Below are positions 21,774 through 35,100 of a DNA stretch of 64,000 nucleotides, one piece after another. This DNA comes from Lutraria lutraria (taxonomy: Eukaryota > Mollusca > Bivalvia > Venerida > Mactridae): positions 36,627,326 to 36,691,325 of the forward strand of contig OZ026844.1 in NCBI GenBank assembly GCA_964023205.1, read 5' to 3'. The notes under the pieces are model-generated. The model was not told where the DNA came from. It did no database searches and was given only the letters and a program-made list of their open reading frames with translations. Position 1 is the first letter of the stretch. Every line of letters begins with the position of its first letter. A program made the translations under genes and the position numbers.

Positions 21774-23499
21774 TTAGTATGAGCCTGAAGTCAATCTGGG
21801 ACGACTTGGTTCACATTTCTCTTGACACGCTTCAAGTGTTCGAAAATTATTCGCATTGCCTCCACATCCACCATATATAAATTGTTGACAATATCCGGTT
21901 CGTCTGTTGTAGTAATAGCGGCGAAATGCTGCTCTACATCGTCCAGTCTTTTTAGGAAGTCGACAGAGTCTAATACATCTATTTACGCATTCGCCTTTGG
22001 TAGCAAAGTTGTTACCATTTGGTTGAACTCCGCCCCAATAGAAATCTTCACAAAGTTGAGAACGGCTGTTATAATAATATCTGGGTATAGCAGCCCGGCC
22101 AGGGCCTACTTTTTTCGGCAATGTACAAACTGTAAAAAGAAGAAAAGTAATGTATATACGGGATTCATTTTGTTAAATTAGGTTGATCTACGAAGCAAGC
22201 CTATCAACACGCAACACTTCCATATGTCAAGTGTGTGTTTTAAGTTTTAACACAAACATTTATATCATTTCGTAGGCTAACAGTGTAAAGATATTGATGC
22301 AGACATTTAATTTTATCATAAAACATCGCCAGGGTCCATGAAAGAAATACCATTGTCTCATTCATATTTATAACTAACTGTGAATGTACATAGAAACAAG
22401 AGGGCCATGATGGCCCTATAATCGCTCACCAGAAAATTACTAATTGCAAAATAAATTGACCACGGGGCCAGAGCCAATTTTGACCCAAGGGCATTATTTT
22501 GAACAAACTTGGCAGATGTCCTCTTGAAAATGCGTAATGTGGTTACGGACAAGAATTTGTTTTAAAGATTTTCCTATTGGTTGCAATGGCAACCACAGTT
22601 CTGCATTGAACTATTTTTTACAGTTTTGGTAATGCTCCATGCAAGAAACATCCCTGTGAATTTTCGTTGAAATTGGCCAACAGCTAAAGAAGGAGATGTT
22701 GTTTAAAGTAATTGTGACGCACGGACGGACGGACGCACGAACAGACGACGGACATTGCGCGCTGGTGAGCTAAAACGCAATCTGAGCTTTTATCCCACTA
22801 AAATAGAAAAGAAAAGGGGACTTTATTTTCAATCTCTATAATTAATATTACTGTTAGTTTCCAACTTCAAATGACTGTTCGACATCGCTTTAAATATGAC
22901 TCGTTTCATAATATAAATAGATTGATGATAGTACATCTAATTAAACTTAATTAAACATTCTATTTTATGAGCATACATTCCTTATACAATGAGGCATTAA
23001 ACCATATCATTCAGTGTAATTACACACATCCGTATACATAAATCAAAGTCAACATCTGTAGGAAGAGAAACTCGCTGTAATCTGTGTTAGCGGCCATCTC
23101 CCAATAAAAGCCTCTTTGAATTAAGACGATTCTTTTAAAAAGCGTCACTGATAGTTAAGAACAAAATTAACTCCAAATGAATGCCACTTGTCAATAAAAC
23201 CCACATTATGCCTTTCCAAAGGGTGGCCTGTGTTCACAGATATATGACTGTATATGAAAATGGTGATACTGATTGAAACAACTGAAATCGTTTCAATGGT
23301 TCGTCTACGTAAAACACCATAATAACAACACTCAGTTCAATTAGTACGCTCAAAAAGCAGAGAAAACTTAATTGTTTATGATATGATCATATTTGTAGGA
23401 ACCAAAGTTGTAACACTCACCATTTGTTTTTTTCCTTCGTCTAGCATCAACATAAATACAAATAAATAAGACGATGAAACACACGTAAAACTTTGCCAT
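21774..23499 (-). CDS. Secreted double-Kunitz protein C, 144 aa
   Basis: Exons on the minus strand are 23499-23421 ([19 protein letters not shown], then RRRKKTN) and 22129-21774, joined in phase 1. Domain 1 ([23 protein letters not shown]) has Gly and Val in place of the C14-C38 pair. Domain 2 has six cysteines, [11 protein letters not shown] and Arg at P1 (GRCRAAF), predicting trypsin-like inhibition. A basic RRRKK stretch follows the signal peptide and may be a processing site. The intron carries two dispersed repeats (22396-22775 and 23072-23253). It is the sister of gene A by the shared block duplication with the neighbouring GST first exon. Confidence 0.9.
22396..22775. repeat. Dispersed repeat, GGGCCATGATGGCCC type
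   Basis: It begins CAAGAGGGCCATGATGGCCC then ATCGCTCACC, and ends GACGGACGGACGCACG then GCGCGCTGGTGAGCTAAAA, so the ends CGCTCACC and GGTGAGC are inverted. It lies in the intron of Kunitz gene C. A reverse-oriented relic (GTGAGCGATAAAGGGCC) is at about 52757-52795. Confidence 0.6.
23072..23253. repeat. ACAGTCAAACCTG-type MITE in Kunitz C intron
   Basis: Decayed copy: CTGTAATCTGTGTTAGCGGC at the left, and GTTCACAGATATATGACTGT at the right. It is homologous to the copies at 10.03, 33.49 and 56.20 kb. Confidence 0.45.
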
Positions 23500-24690
23500 G
23501 TCTTCCTTTGTCTCCTTTTATTCTGAATTGTGTGAATAATACACCACATTGTACTTTTATAGACAGTATAAACCAATGAAAATCAAGTCAACAGTTGAAC
23601 ATAAATTAAACATGTATTTTGTAATGTGTTAGGTGCCCTCATCTTACTTAACATAATTGTGTGATGTTCACACACATGCGTCATAACTTACCGTACGTTG
23701 TACGTTTGATTTTGCAAATAGGAAATTAGTTTTTATATCTCTTCATTTTTACAAAGATAAACAACTCGCGAGTAATCATTGGCATATTTTCGTCGAAAAT
23801 TTACTTTACATCCTATTTCAGTTCTCAATTTTTTCTATTACTACAGTAAATCATCGATATATGGACCACAACTTGAACCATATCAATCGGTCTGAATATT
23901 GAGGTAGTAGCTAAATGAGTTTTACTGTATGTATGTGATCTTGGGTGCGTCACAGATGACGTTGACGTAGTAAACACGTACCGTAAATAGTTCTACACCT
24001 ATACGTAACTAAATAGTTCTGACAGAAATAACAAATGTAAGAATATTTGTCATGATGACCGGACCTAGTCATCATCACTAACTACAGCGATTACATTCCT
24101 TTTATGGTATGGTATACTATTTATAACTGGACACATTTTAATTGGCTATTTGTCTACATGATAAATGAAAGAAGAAACATCATCCGTATAGTGTATTTTA
24201 CTGATAACCGAATGAGCAAACATGACAACCGCACACATTACAGCAAGAATATGATAAAATACTAAGTTGACGATTTGTCAAATGTAAGGGCCAACATCAG
24301 CATGTCCAAATTTCAAATTTCTCGTTGGGACCAAGAGAGAGATATTTAACTGTACGTAAATTATTGTGGTTGCACTCACAGACGCTTGTTCAGAAAAAAT
24401 TACCCCACCCACCACGTTCGCTCTTATGACTACCAATATACATACAACTACTAGGTGGTGGGTGGGGTAATTTTTTCTAAACAAGCGTCTGTGGTTTGCA
24501 CTCGGATCCATTTGCTCCTACACCAACTAAACAAAGGACAAGTTTGATTTCAATAATTCAGTGTTCAATATTTAATCGATGTTCATTATTTACTTATGAT
24601 CAATAAAAAATCTGTATAGAATCAATCATTAATAAAATCAACAAATAAAAAATCTAGATATTAAATCAGTAAATGAAAAAAAAAACATTA

Positions 24691-24721
<31 letters not shown>

Positions 24722-25735
24722 GTTCAATATTTAAATTAATAAAATAGCAAATCAATAATAAATAGAATGTTAAATTAATAAATTTAGGTACTACATGTAT
24801 GTTAAAACTAGTAGCAATAAATCAACGTAAATGTTAACATGTAAACCAAAAACCCAACATTTTGACTGCTCAAACAAGTGTAACAAAAACGAACCAAAAT
24901 CGACAAAAGTCGATTATGATAGAAGCTAGTTGCCAGCATTGTCATGACATTTATATTCTATCATGACCCTGGTTAACTAGTTTAAGTGTTTAATACAAGA
25001 TTTAATTAACACAGTATTTGAAACCATGGCAATTCTTAAGGGGATTAATAAGTATTTTAACTTTTCTCCATGCACGCTTACTAGTATTACACGTACATGC
25101 ATAGTTTAATTTCAAATTCTGCTCGTTAATAAGCAAAATGAATAACTAACAGCTACGCTCTGGTTATCTAGAAAACAAAATACAATACACCAGCTCATGT
25201 TCTAAATATACAATGCCTGTTCATACAACAATGGCGAATCAAAATTGGTGAACCGATAATAGTAGCTGTTGAGAATTTTAAGCGTGAGCATCAAGTTCAC
25301 GTTCACTAGTTCTACGGACAGAAAAGGTGTTGTTTTTTTCTACATCGATTATAAAGATCAATTAATTAAATGACGAGAGACCCGGTTTAGCAAATCTAGG
25401 TCATTCGTTCTTGTGGATATGTTACAGTTTGTTTACGACAATCACCAGTTAACTGCAAAACTGGATTATCATGATGTACGTTTTGTTGTAAACTCGAGCA
25501 CCTGTTTGACAGGCATGCTGCATGATAAGTCAAAAGGTTAGTGTCCTTACCAACTGAGCTACGCACTTAATCTTAATTAAAGCGGACACATATAACTGCT
25601 TTTTATACATCCCGGAAACTGAAATGCTACTCAACCTACAGAATAGACTATAGCTCAGCAGATTTTTGATCATTCTTAGATCGTGACCAAACTGTTCGAT
25701 ATCGTCGTAGATAACTTGCATGGTATAAAGGGACA
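23500..25735. other. Kunitz C to GST1 spacer
   Basis: It contains the 24.37 kb snapback MITE, an (AATC)n tract near 24693-24722, a MITE-like end (TTTTACTGTATG near 23.93 kb) and the 5' flank of GST1, including TTGCATGGTATAAAGG just before its ATG. No gene is seen. Confidence 0.5.
24378..24495. mobile_element. Snapback MITE with 8-bp target duplication
   Basis: The left arm 24377-24415 and the right arm 24454-24494 are reverse complements over about 39 bp with one mismatch (CAGACGCTTGTTCAG against CTAAACAAGCGTCTG). The direct repeat TTGCACTC flanks it at 24370-24377 and 24496-24503. An 8-bp duplication would fit a hAT-like source, but that is inference. Confidence 0.7.
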
Positions 25736-28700
25736 ATGCCGACTTTAGGATACTGGAAAACTAAAGGGGTATGTACAACCTTTCTTGTTCTTGTTCATGT
25801 GCATTTTTTCGTTTTAATAAGCATTAATCAGCTTTATCTTTTAAATAATAAAACTTAAAGAATGGAATTGAGATATGAGCTCGGCGTCTGCTCTATTAAG
25901 TTTTATTACCTCGGGGTCAGGTCTATTTAAGTATTCATGAACAGATATACTCGTTGACTTTAAAATAAAAAGTGTATCTGTGTGTACACTACAGTATCCA
26001 GTAAAACGTACAGTGTACAAGGGTGTAGATATTGTAGTATTTATGGGGACCGAAACATCGTTCTATTGCATGGTTTATGGAACAAAGTGGTAAACATATA
26101 CTGCCTTAATATTGCCTACACATACTCTTTTCTGATATTTGAAGCTCATGTAATAATAAGAAGTGTATCGATCCATATATTACAAATTAGTCAGTGCATG
26201 CCGATTTGCAAGTACGGAAATGTACAGTAAGGCATAGTTGTAGTGAGATCAGATGTGGTGAAAAATGAGATATAGTATTTACTTGGAACTTAAATCTTGC
26301 TGTCATGGATACAATGAAAAACGCTTATTGTGAACTATTCATGCTGTACTATAACCACGTGCATATATTGTTATAAATATTTGTTATTAAGATGTGAGGA
26401 ATTGTTAGAACGCACGCACATACATTAGTCATCGCGAGCATTAGGAATGATCTCCCTTTGATCAAAAATAGAACAAGGGAGATAAGCACTGCAAAAGAGC
26501 TTGTACCAGGTTAAACTGGTTCTCGTTGACTCTGACTGTAATGTTGGTACATATATAGAAGCATTGAACGGGAACCAAATTAGTCCGGGTCATTCTTGCA
26601 AAGCATCAAATGGTTTTGAACGTGCTTTGATTCAACAGGACCAGAGTTTTCATGTTTCCTGATTTCAGAAAACCAAGACGTCAAGAAATAGGTGGAAAAA
26701 AATCCGATCGTCCGATGTTTAATATATATATGATTGTAATACTGAACAACCGGGATACCATGCGTTATATATAGTGATATGGATGGTGGTCATAATGCTT
26801 GGGATCATTACAAATTTTGAATTATGCTTTTCAGCTGGCTCAGCCAATCAGATTACTCTTAACATACGCAGGTGAAGAATTTGAAGACGTACAGTACGAG
26901 CAAGGACCACGTGAGCGTTATATAAATCTGTTTGTCACGTGACTGCTTACTCCACACTTTTATGAAAATTAAATGTGTCCCTATGTTTAATCATATGATA
27001 AAATATTGGTCAGAGACCTGCTGTACAAGAAATAAATCACAAGTCGGTTTATCATTGACAGCAAATCCGTTGCCCCATGATAGAATAAATGAACGAGTAC
27101 ATTTTCACTGCAGATATTTTCATTAATTTTATATTGTCAATATTGTAGATATACCTATAGATGGAATTACGAAATCAAATTACTCTCATTATTGCCAAAC
27201 GATAAAAAAACTTTTAAAGAAATGCAATGGAAGAGATTCAACTAGGTGATTGACTATTTTCTTTTCATTCTGCACAGCGCCAGACTTCAGCCGCGAGTCA
27301 TGGTACAGCGTAAAACCCAAAATGGCGGAGATATTCTCATTCCCAAATGTAAGTTTTATGTTTTATATGTCATCGGGTGTGTTTACATGTCGATGCGTTG
27401 GGATATTAGGGGAGACAGATAACCACTTTGATCTATTAAAAATATATGCCTGATACAGCTATATAGCTCGTATAACAGATTGTTACATTTCGGGAGCTTA
27501 TGCAAAAGTATGTGATAATTCAATAAAAGTCAATGATATTGTTCAACCGCTCATACCGTTTATTTGCTGACTTACAAGTACTATTCTGTGATATTGAAAG
27601 CTAAACACCCATATATGTAATATGATCAATGTATTAGTATAGATAATAACATTTTGTTCGGATATAAAGTGAGATGTAGATACATATATATTATTTCAAT
27701 CCTCCATTATGGAGAGTTTAACATATTTACAAGTAAATTACTAAATTCTGAATTATTACCTTTACATGACCAATGCATGTCGCCTCAAACATCAATACAC
27801 AGTGTAACGTGAGGAATACAAAGTACCAGACGAGGGACACGAACTCGTGACCTCCTGCTTGCAAGTCATATGCTATATACCGACTGAGCTAATCGGGCTG
27901 TTGATATCACAGTCTATTTATTTATACAAATACCATATACATTACTGCTACATAATTATGTGAATCATCACATGTAGGAGGGGTGTATCAGAAGTTCGTG
28001 TAGATTTCCTGCATCGGATGATTGTTAGTACAAACTATGTAATGATTGCACGATATTTTTATTTATTCTGTTTTATATCTTATATATGAGTTAAGCGGGA
28101 AGTTATATACCTGTATTAAGTTTTATATCAACACAATATTAATAAAAACAACAATTTTCTTTTTAATTAGCTGCCGTATTACATTGATGGGGACATAAAA
28201 ATCACGCAGAGTCATGCAATTCTAAAACATGTGGCACGAAAACACAAACTTGGTAAGTGTATACTTAAACATAAATATTCCAGTTGTGAAGCTATTTTAT
28301 TATCACTGAAGAGTTCTAATTTTAAATTGATACATTATTATATATTTATAAAAATAACAGCCATAAGAAGGGAGATAATCAAATAATACAAATAATTACA
28401 AACTCCTGTTATTACAAAAACCGTATCTTAAGCAAGGAAAAAGCATTCCTCGGCAATATTACATTCCCACAAAGCTTGATGAGTTATTTCCGTAAGCAAG
28501 ATAAATAATTAAAGTATTTGAATTTGTAAGATCTTAAAGTCAATTTTAAATTCATCGATTGTGAAAAATTGGATGGAACTCCATTATGGGCAAATCTAGT
28601 TTTTTAATGAAATGTAGCGTCACGTCACTATGGTTACCTAGAGTTTCATTACGTTGATTATACACTAAATGGTGACATTAGACATTACTATTACAGACGG

Positions 28701-30297
28701 AGAAACAGACAAAGAAAAAGCTATTGCTGATATGATTATTGATGAGGCTATGGATTTAAGGATAGGAATTATTAAGATTACCTACACCAGCGTTGAGAAC
28801 TATGTACGTATACGTAGAAAGGCTTACTTGTTTACTATATACAATTGCTTGAAACAAGTGTTTTACGTTATGCCCTGTTTTCATTAACATAACAATTACG
28901 GTTCTGAACGAAGTGGACCGTCATACAAACGGGGGGGGGGGGGGGGGGTCACATATGATAATAGTTGAATTTCACATATAGCTACCGATCATGTCTCTTT
29001 ACGTGAGAAAGTAGGCAGTTGCGTACGGAGGATGGGAGTCTAGTACTGGTTCTACTGGTGAACTTTCCGCCTCATATGACTCCGATTGTTGAAAAGGGGC
29101 GTAAAGCTCGATATAAACAAACAAATCAGTATTCCCCACCCCTTTTTGGGCAACCGCTTATTTTCGGGCCGTCTTTATTTCTAATTTCTTCAGATATAAT
29201 TTCAACCTAAAAGTGAAATCCGCTCAATATTAAGGCCGTTTAAAGTTTGAGTGTCTACCATTCACATAAATATTACTTGTTAAAGTGCATACTTATGTTA
29301 ATTTTATAATTATGTTAATGTTCATTCACTCTTGAAATAAATCTAATATTATAAACCTTATGTATGACTTATTACATGACTATAATTATATCATGTTACT
29401 TCAGCGCATTAAGTTGGCATAACTTATGTCGAGACATCCTTTAATGGGCTTTCGCTAGATTATTGTAAGATGTGATTTATATATAAATTTATGTATTGAA
29501 AGAATGAAACACACGAATTTGGCACTATAGAAAAAAGAAATAACTTCGTGCTTCGCATATAAAATATACAAAATGCATATTGGATAAATACATTGATGAC
29601 TCGTTTTATGAAATTATAGGAAAAATGGAAGCCTGATTTCTTCAAAAACCTTCCGACGAAGTTATCACAATTCAGTCAGCATTTAGGAGACAACGACTGG
29701 TTTGCTGGTAATAAGGTAAGCTGAACATAAATCACTTTGTGTTTTATTACTTCGTAAATATGTGTTTTAGACACCAGCAGAGAACCCAGTGCCTGTGTCA
29801 TTATTTCGTAAATAGCACACATGTTTTCAACTTTGTGAATATACAAAAACTGTGTATATTAATAGTAAATATTATGTACAATGTACATGTGTACGCATGC
29901 GCACTAGGATCTACAAAAGGATTGAGGAAATATGAATTTAAAGTGAAGTTAGTCTTTATTCATAGGTTTATTTGGTTCATTACATCATCCATAGTGTGTA
30001 TGTGCTCAATGATGGTCGTTGTTTTAAAGTAAACGATATTTAGTATTTACAGATTTAACCGTACATAAATTAATAATTGCATTCTTATTCTCCCGTTGCC
30101 AGGTTACAGTGGCTGACTTCTCTATGTATGAAATACTAGACCAGCTAAGACGAATGCAATCAAATTGTCTGGACGAGTTTCCAGAGCTGTTGAAATTCTT
30201 ACAAAGATTCGAGGATCTACCTCGTGTGAAGGAATATCTTGCCTTACCGTCAGTCCGTACGTTGCCAATAAACAGCAACATTGCTGCATTTAAGTAA
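25736..30297 (+). CDS. Mu-like glutathione S-transferase 1, 219 aa
   Basis: Seven exons: 25736-25768, 26835-26910, 27278-27348, 28171-28252, 28697-28803, 29620-29715 and 30103-30297; all GT-AG and phase-consistent, 660 nt. Cytosolic enzyme conjugating glutathione to electrophiles. MPTLGYW gives the catalytic Tyr6 and Trp7 of the mu class. [16 protein letters not shown] and [17 protein letters not shown] complete the thioredoxin-like domain (QSHAI replaces the usual QSNAI). The helical domain has [13 protein letters not shown] and [15 protein letters not shown]. Exon sizes 76, 82 and 96 match vertebrate mu-class genes as I remember them. Exon 1 reads KTKG instead of the usual K/DIRG. AATAAA is at 30364 and 30388. 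It is the most diverged of the three GST copies and is not part of the 23-kb duplication. Confidence 0.92.
27824..27902 (-). repeat. tRNA-like SINE head in GST1 intron 3
   Basis: On the minus strand, GATTAGCTCAGTCGGTATA is an A-box-like start and GGTCACGAGTTCGTGTCCC a B box, with TGC at the anticodon position. The acceptor stem does not close well, so a decayed tRNA or SINE head is preferred over a functional tRNA. Confidence 0.4.
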
Positions 30298-32119
30298 CAT
30301 TGAATTGTACTCTTCTTACTTGTAAATGAACAGTGTTCAATAGAGAAATCAGTGGAAACTAGAAATAAAATTAATTTCAAGGTTCAAAATAAAGAAGTTC
30401 TTTACATCAAGACGAAACTTTAGCAACATTTTTTATATATTACATGTACATTTAATGTAAACATTATCAAAACAGAAGCAAACAATATCAACACTCAAAT
30501 ATATCAATTTCGATTCGGCAATATATATACCTGTACATGTATTAAGTGTTTACGGTTACCCAGCCATACCTTAATTGTATTTTTCGCCAACCCAGTGACA
30601 AATCGTTCCTTCGAAGTACGAAATATGTGTTTAGAAAAACAATCATGTCTAAAGTTTTCTAGTCTGAGATAAACATTGGACTAAGTGGTAAGTTGGTATT
30701 ATCAGTAATCTAGTGGTAAAGCGCTGAAATACTGAACGAAAGGTCATGGGTCCGAAGCTCGGCCCGCATTCCGAATTTCTCAGGGATGCTTTGTCAGTGT
30801 CCCCATCCAAACTACCGAGCTAAGCATTATGTCTTAAATATCACAGGAAAAGAGAGAAGCGTGTATCGACGCACTACACCGGGCACAATAAAGTAAAAGA
30901 ACAAGGACTGAAAACCATTCAATATAAGAGTAGGAATACAAATGTCCGATTCTCCTGTATTTTCTCTCTCCACTCTGGAGCAGCCATGAAATGCGATAGC
31001 TGTCGAATGGGCCATTAAACAAGTTAAACAACAGATAAATAAATTAATAAATCATTGTTCATAAGCCAAGCACGAATTAATGCAATGAATTGTTGCGGAT
31101 AGCCCTCGGAAATGGGAACTATCTTTAGCGCATGCGCAATGATGAAAAGAACGAAAGGGTGACAATCAAGTTATTGGAAGGGCCATTTTAACCATCATAT
31201 GAAAAATATTACGGTTCTACAAGAATCTACTCTCCTATTATATACGCCTGACGTAGATTATAAAGTCATACAAAATATCCATATTTATGATCATTACTAA
31301 GAAATTGTAATCTCACGATATCTTGACTGTTTGTTTAATACCTTATAAAGCGCGTCGGCAACATCACCTAGCAACTGAAAAGATTTTTGGTAACCAATAA
31401 CCAATATGCTTTACATACACTGTATAGCATTGAATGCTATTTTCCATACTATGTTAGAGCTATATTGAGTTCACAAATCATACGGAAATATATTTATATT
31501 AAAAACTGTTATATTTAAATATCAGAAATATTAAGGTTGTACATCCCTAATACCGTACTTTTCTGACGTATCTAGCTGCATGCTCAATGCAGCACAAAAA
31601 TATCAATATTACAAAATATATCGTTATTTCTTTTATAGTTACCTTGGTTTCTTCAAATTATTTTACGACATTTGAAAATATTGTAAGAGATGTTGCCCTC
31701 GTTCAAAAATATTATTATTTTCTTTAGATATTGCATTATGACCTAAATTGTTCTTATTGTTTAAGTTAGATTGTTATCGTAAAATTGCATTTTTAACCAT
31801 CAATTTTCATTGAAATTGATGTTCTTTTTTAAATTAATCTTAATAGAAAAATTCTCAGAAACGAATCATGGTAAATCGTTGAAACCTAATAAAAAAATAT
31901 CTAAAATCTGTCGGCCTAAATTCGAGGTAATAATTTTGTGTGTTAGAATCTTAATGATTCGATAGATTTATACCATAAATACCGCTCTGGTTAATTCAGT
32001 AGTAAATACCGCGTAACACTACCACTAGTGTGGTTGTACAGATAACACGTTGAGACAACGTTTATTTGGACGAGCGAAACATTCGGATACGTAACTTCGA
32101 CATTTAACATTTGTGAAAA
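30298..32119. other. GST1-GST2 spacer, start of the 23-kb duplication
   Basis: From about 30.4 kb this matches 53.74 kb onward (AGACGAAACTTTAGCAAC, then the SINE, then TAACCATCATATGAA and CGCGTAACAC upstream of the GST first exon). It contains one SINE (about 30700-31055). No gene is seen. Confidence 0.65.
30700..31055 (+). repeat. tRNA-derived SINE, copy in duplication unit 1
   Basis: CTAGTGGTAAAGCGCTG and AAAGGTCATGGGTCCGAAGC are A- and B-box-like. The body ends TTAAACAACAGATAAATAAA with a short simple tail. The paralogous copy at about 54081-54410 has the same ends, so this SINE predates the duplication. Confidence 0.6.
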
Positions 32120-35100
32120 ATGGCTGATATACCTGAATTAGGATACTGGAAGATTCGTGGGGTATGTGATACGCTTGGTTGTATATTTTGATTATTAGTG
32201 TGCATTTTCAATCAGCATAAAGTATAAATATACTGATAATTTCATAAATGGTATACATGTATTAATAAATAATGAATCAATCTTGAGACTAATTAATGTA
32301 CACGTATGTAATATTCATGTATTGTCCCCTGATCGATTCGAGACTGATGTTTTCAGTCATATGGTGTACTTTTACTGTCTCACTGATTTCATGGATTTAT
32401 GTCGATGAATAAATTGTAATTGGCTGACCTCCGTGGTTTGATTAAAGGCATGTGACTTATGGACCAGGAAGTCCCCTAATTCCACAGCAGGGGGTAATAA
32501 AACAGACAGGGTCATTGATAGACTAGCACCTGTTTACATATCTGTTACTCTATGCTTATAAAAACAAAAGCAATTTAGTCATAAACTTATTATCACTGTA
32601 AATCAATAAAATTTATTACCCCACTTTTTGACTAGGTGTCAAGTCTACAGACTGTGACCAGACTGGTTTTATCTGATTAGGGGCAATAAAACAATTAAGA
32701 GACTAGACCACATGTGGATTTTTGGGGGGGGGTCACTTATATAGTAGCTGTTCAATGTCTTTAAGACAGGACTATTAAAAGGATCGGAACATTTAAGACA
32801 ACTTATACGTTCCTTGACAAAATGAAGGTGTGACCTTTTTGCAGTTATTCCTACAGTTACATTTATCATTTTGGTTGACTCCTAAAAATACTCGGAGAGG
32901 TATTCCATACAGACACGTAGTAAGCAGTGTTAGATTGGGGGGGGGGGGGGGGGGGTGATTTTAGATTTTTGTATCACAACGGGGAAGGGTTAATATGTTA
33001 TTGTTCATTTATATTACTATTACAGTCGAATTAAAACTGAATATTGATGGTAAATTCAAGTTTCTCTCCATTAAATTTTCAAATTTATTCACTTTATAAA
33101 TCTCGAAAAATAGTCTATGATGACATCCAAGATCTGTCAACTCAAAAGATTTATTCACCTCTAATTGGCTCCATGAGGTGAGCAGATGACAAGTTAAATC
33201 ATAGATGCACCTTTATAATACTTTAAAAGTAATGTATTTGATTTAAAGCAACACAGCTTTTGGTCGTAGTTCAGTAAGTGTTGAGGATTAAAGATCATAG
33301 CGAGCTCAAAATCTACATCTTACCCAAATCTTTATGTACATAATCTACATCTACATTTTTGTATGCCAAGTTGGTTCTCTAATAAATAAATTGCTTGTCT
33401 TAACTGGGAGGCCTTACTGTCGAGTAAATGGACATTGCACGTAAGTCACGAACAAATACAGTGCTTGAATACATCGCACGTTACCACTGAATGTACAGTC
33501 AAACCTGTGTTAGTAGCCATCTCAGAATAAAGGTCACCCTGTGAATAAACGTCATTCTTTTTATAACCATCAATACTTGTAAAGAACAAAATGACGTCCC
33601 GATAAAGGTCACTTGTCAACTTAAAGATCACATTATGTCTTCCTGAGGGAGGGTGGCATTTGTTCGCAGGTTTAACTATATTCGATCAAATTGTTCACGT
33701 ATTTTGTATTCAATAAGTTTACCCGTACATATTCATGTATATTCACATCTTATAGCCATGTAAAATCTTATCAAGTTATTGAGCGACACAGGAAATCACT
33801 GGTCGTCCTCTCGCAAACTTAAGATAACAACTCGGTATTATATTGTTTTTTGTTCGATCTTATCAAGCAACAATCCCTGCTGTTGCCAATTGAAACAGTC
33901 GGTAAAATATTTCTAGTATTTAGACAGTTTTTCCTTCTTCGTCAAAAGTGGTGTCAGACAGACCCTTCTTGTTCTAAACTCTTCTATTGTTTTCAACTTT
34001 TCACCTATGTATGCTCGATTTATTTATTTACCGACAACTTTCTTACGTACGGTCACGTACTGTGTTTATTCAAATCGACGTGTCCCATTTCTTCAACCTG
34101 ATATTTTGGTTGCCATGTACATTTACATTTGAAACTTTTGTCTAGCCTGTTAAATATCTCGGTGAGATATTAATGATGTACACTGAATGAAGTAAATCTG
34201 AACGCCCGTTTTTAATTTTGTTCTTTTACTAAAAATGCTGACTTACTTGCATAAAATACTCGTACATTTTTATACACATTGTATTTGGGTAATCTACGTT
34301 AATAGATTTTATTTGAAGTTTATCAAACATCTTGTCCTATTTATAAAATGTTTCCTTATCAAACATTGCGAACATAGCACACTGTAAAACGACAGAAGAA
34401 AAGACGCTAGATGTATATACAATTACATGTATATTGTATTTGAATAACATCGTACATCACAAACTTTTCTTGCTACATGTGTGTTCTCACTGAGTAATAT
34501 GAAGTATCACGTATTAAATGCTCTCTGCACAAATACTTATCTGTTAGGTGAAGTAAATAAATAAACAACATTGATATTTGTACCGTCTGCTCTACGCTAC
34601 AATACTCAAGCAGCTAGCGGACGGACGGACAACAGGCAGAAATTAGCCATTGTGGCATTGTCTTAAGCTGCAAGTAAGTGGTGTGCAAAATAAAGTATGT
34701 AATTATATATGAATTTAAATTTTAAAATGCGAGTGACGATCATAAAAAGGTGAATAATGAAGTGAACCGAACATACGGACTCCCGCGTTCTTCATACACA
34801 GGAGTTGTATTTAACAGATAACACACATCCGCAATGTCGTTATGGAAAGGTTAAGTTACTCTCGTATAAAGCAGGTCATGCACTAACTTGGTTGGCTGCG
34901 TGTACCCGATACAGGCCAATTGTACCTCTGTGTCAAGGTCATAGGTCACGTGTACTGCTATAGTGTTACCCCCACATCATATGACGCAACCGCTATTTAT
35001 AGAATGTCTCTGTGTAGCAGCTATGGGCAGGTAATCCAGACTAGGACTACTAAATCTTGGTGATCGATTATTGGATTCTGTAGACAGCATGGTGCAGCAG

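Noticed and set aside
27824..27902. Possible tRNA-Ala (TGC) gene on the minus strand
   Set aside because: A and B boxes are recognisable but the acceptor stem is badly paired; a SINE head or decayed tRNA is more likely.
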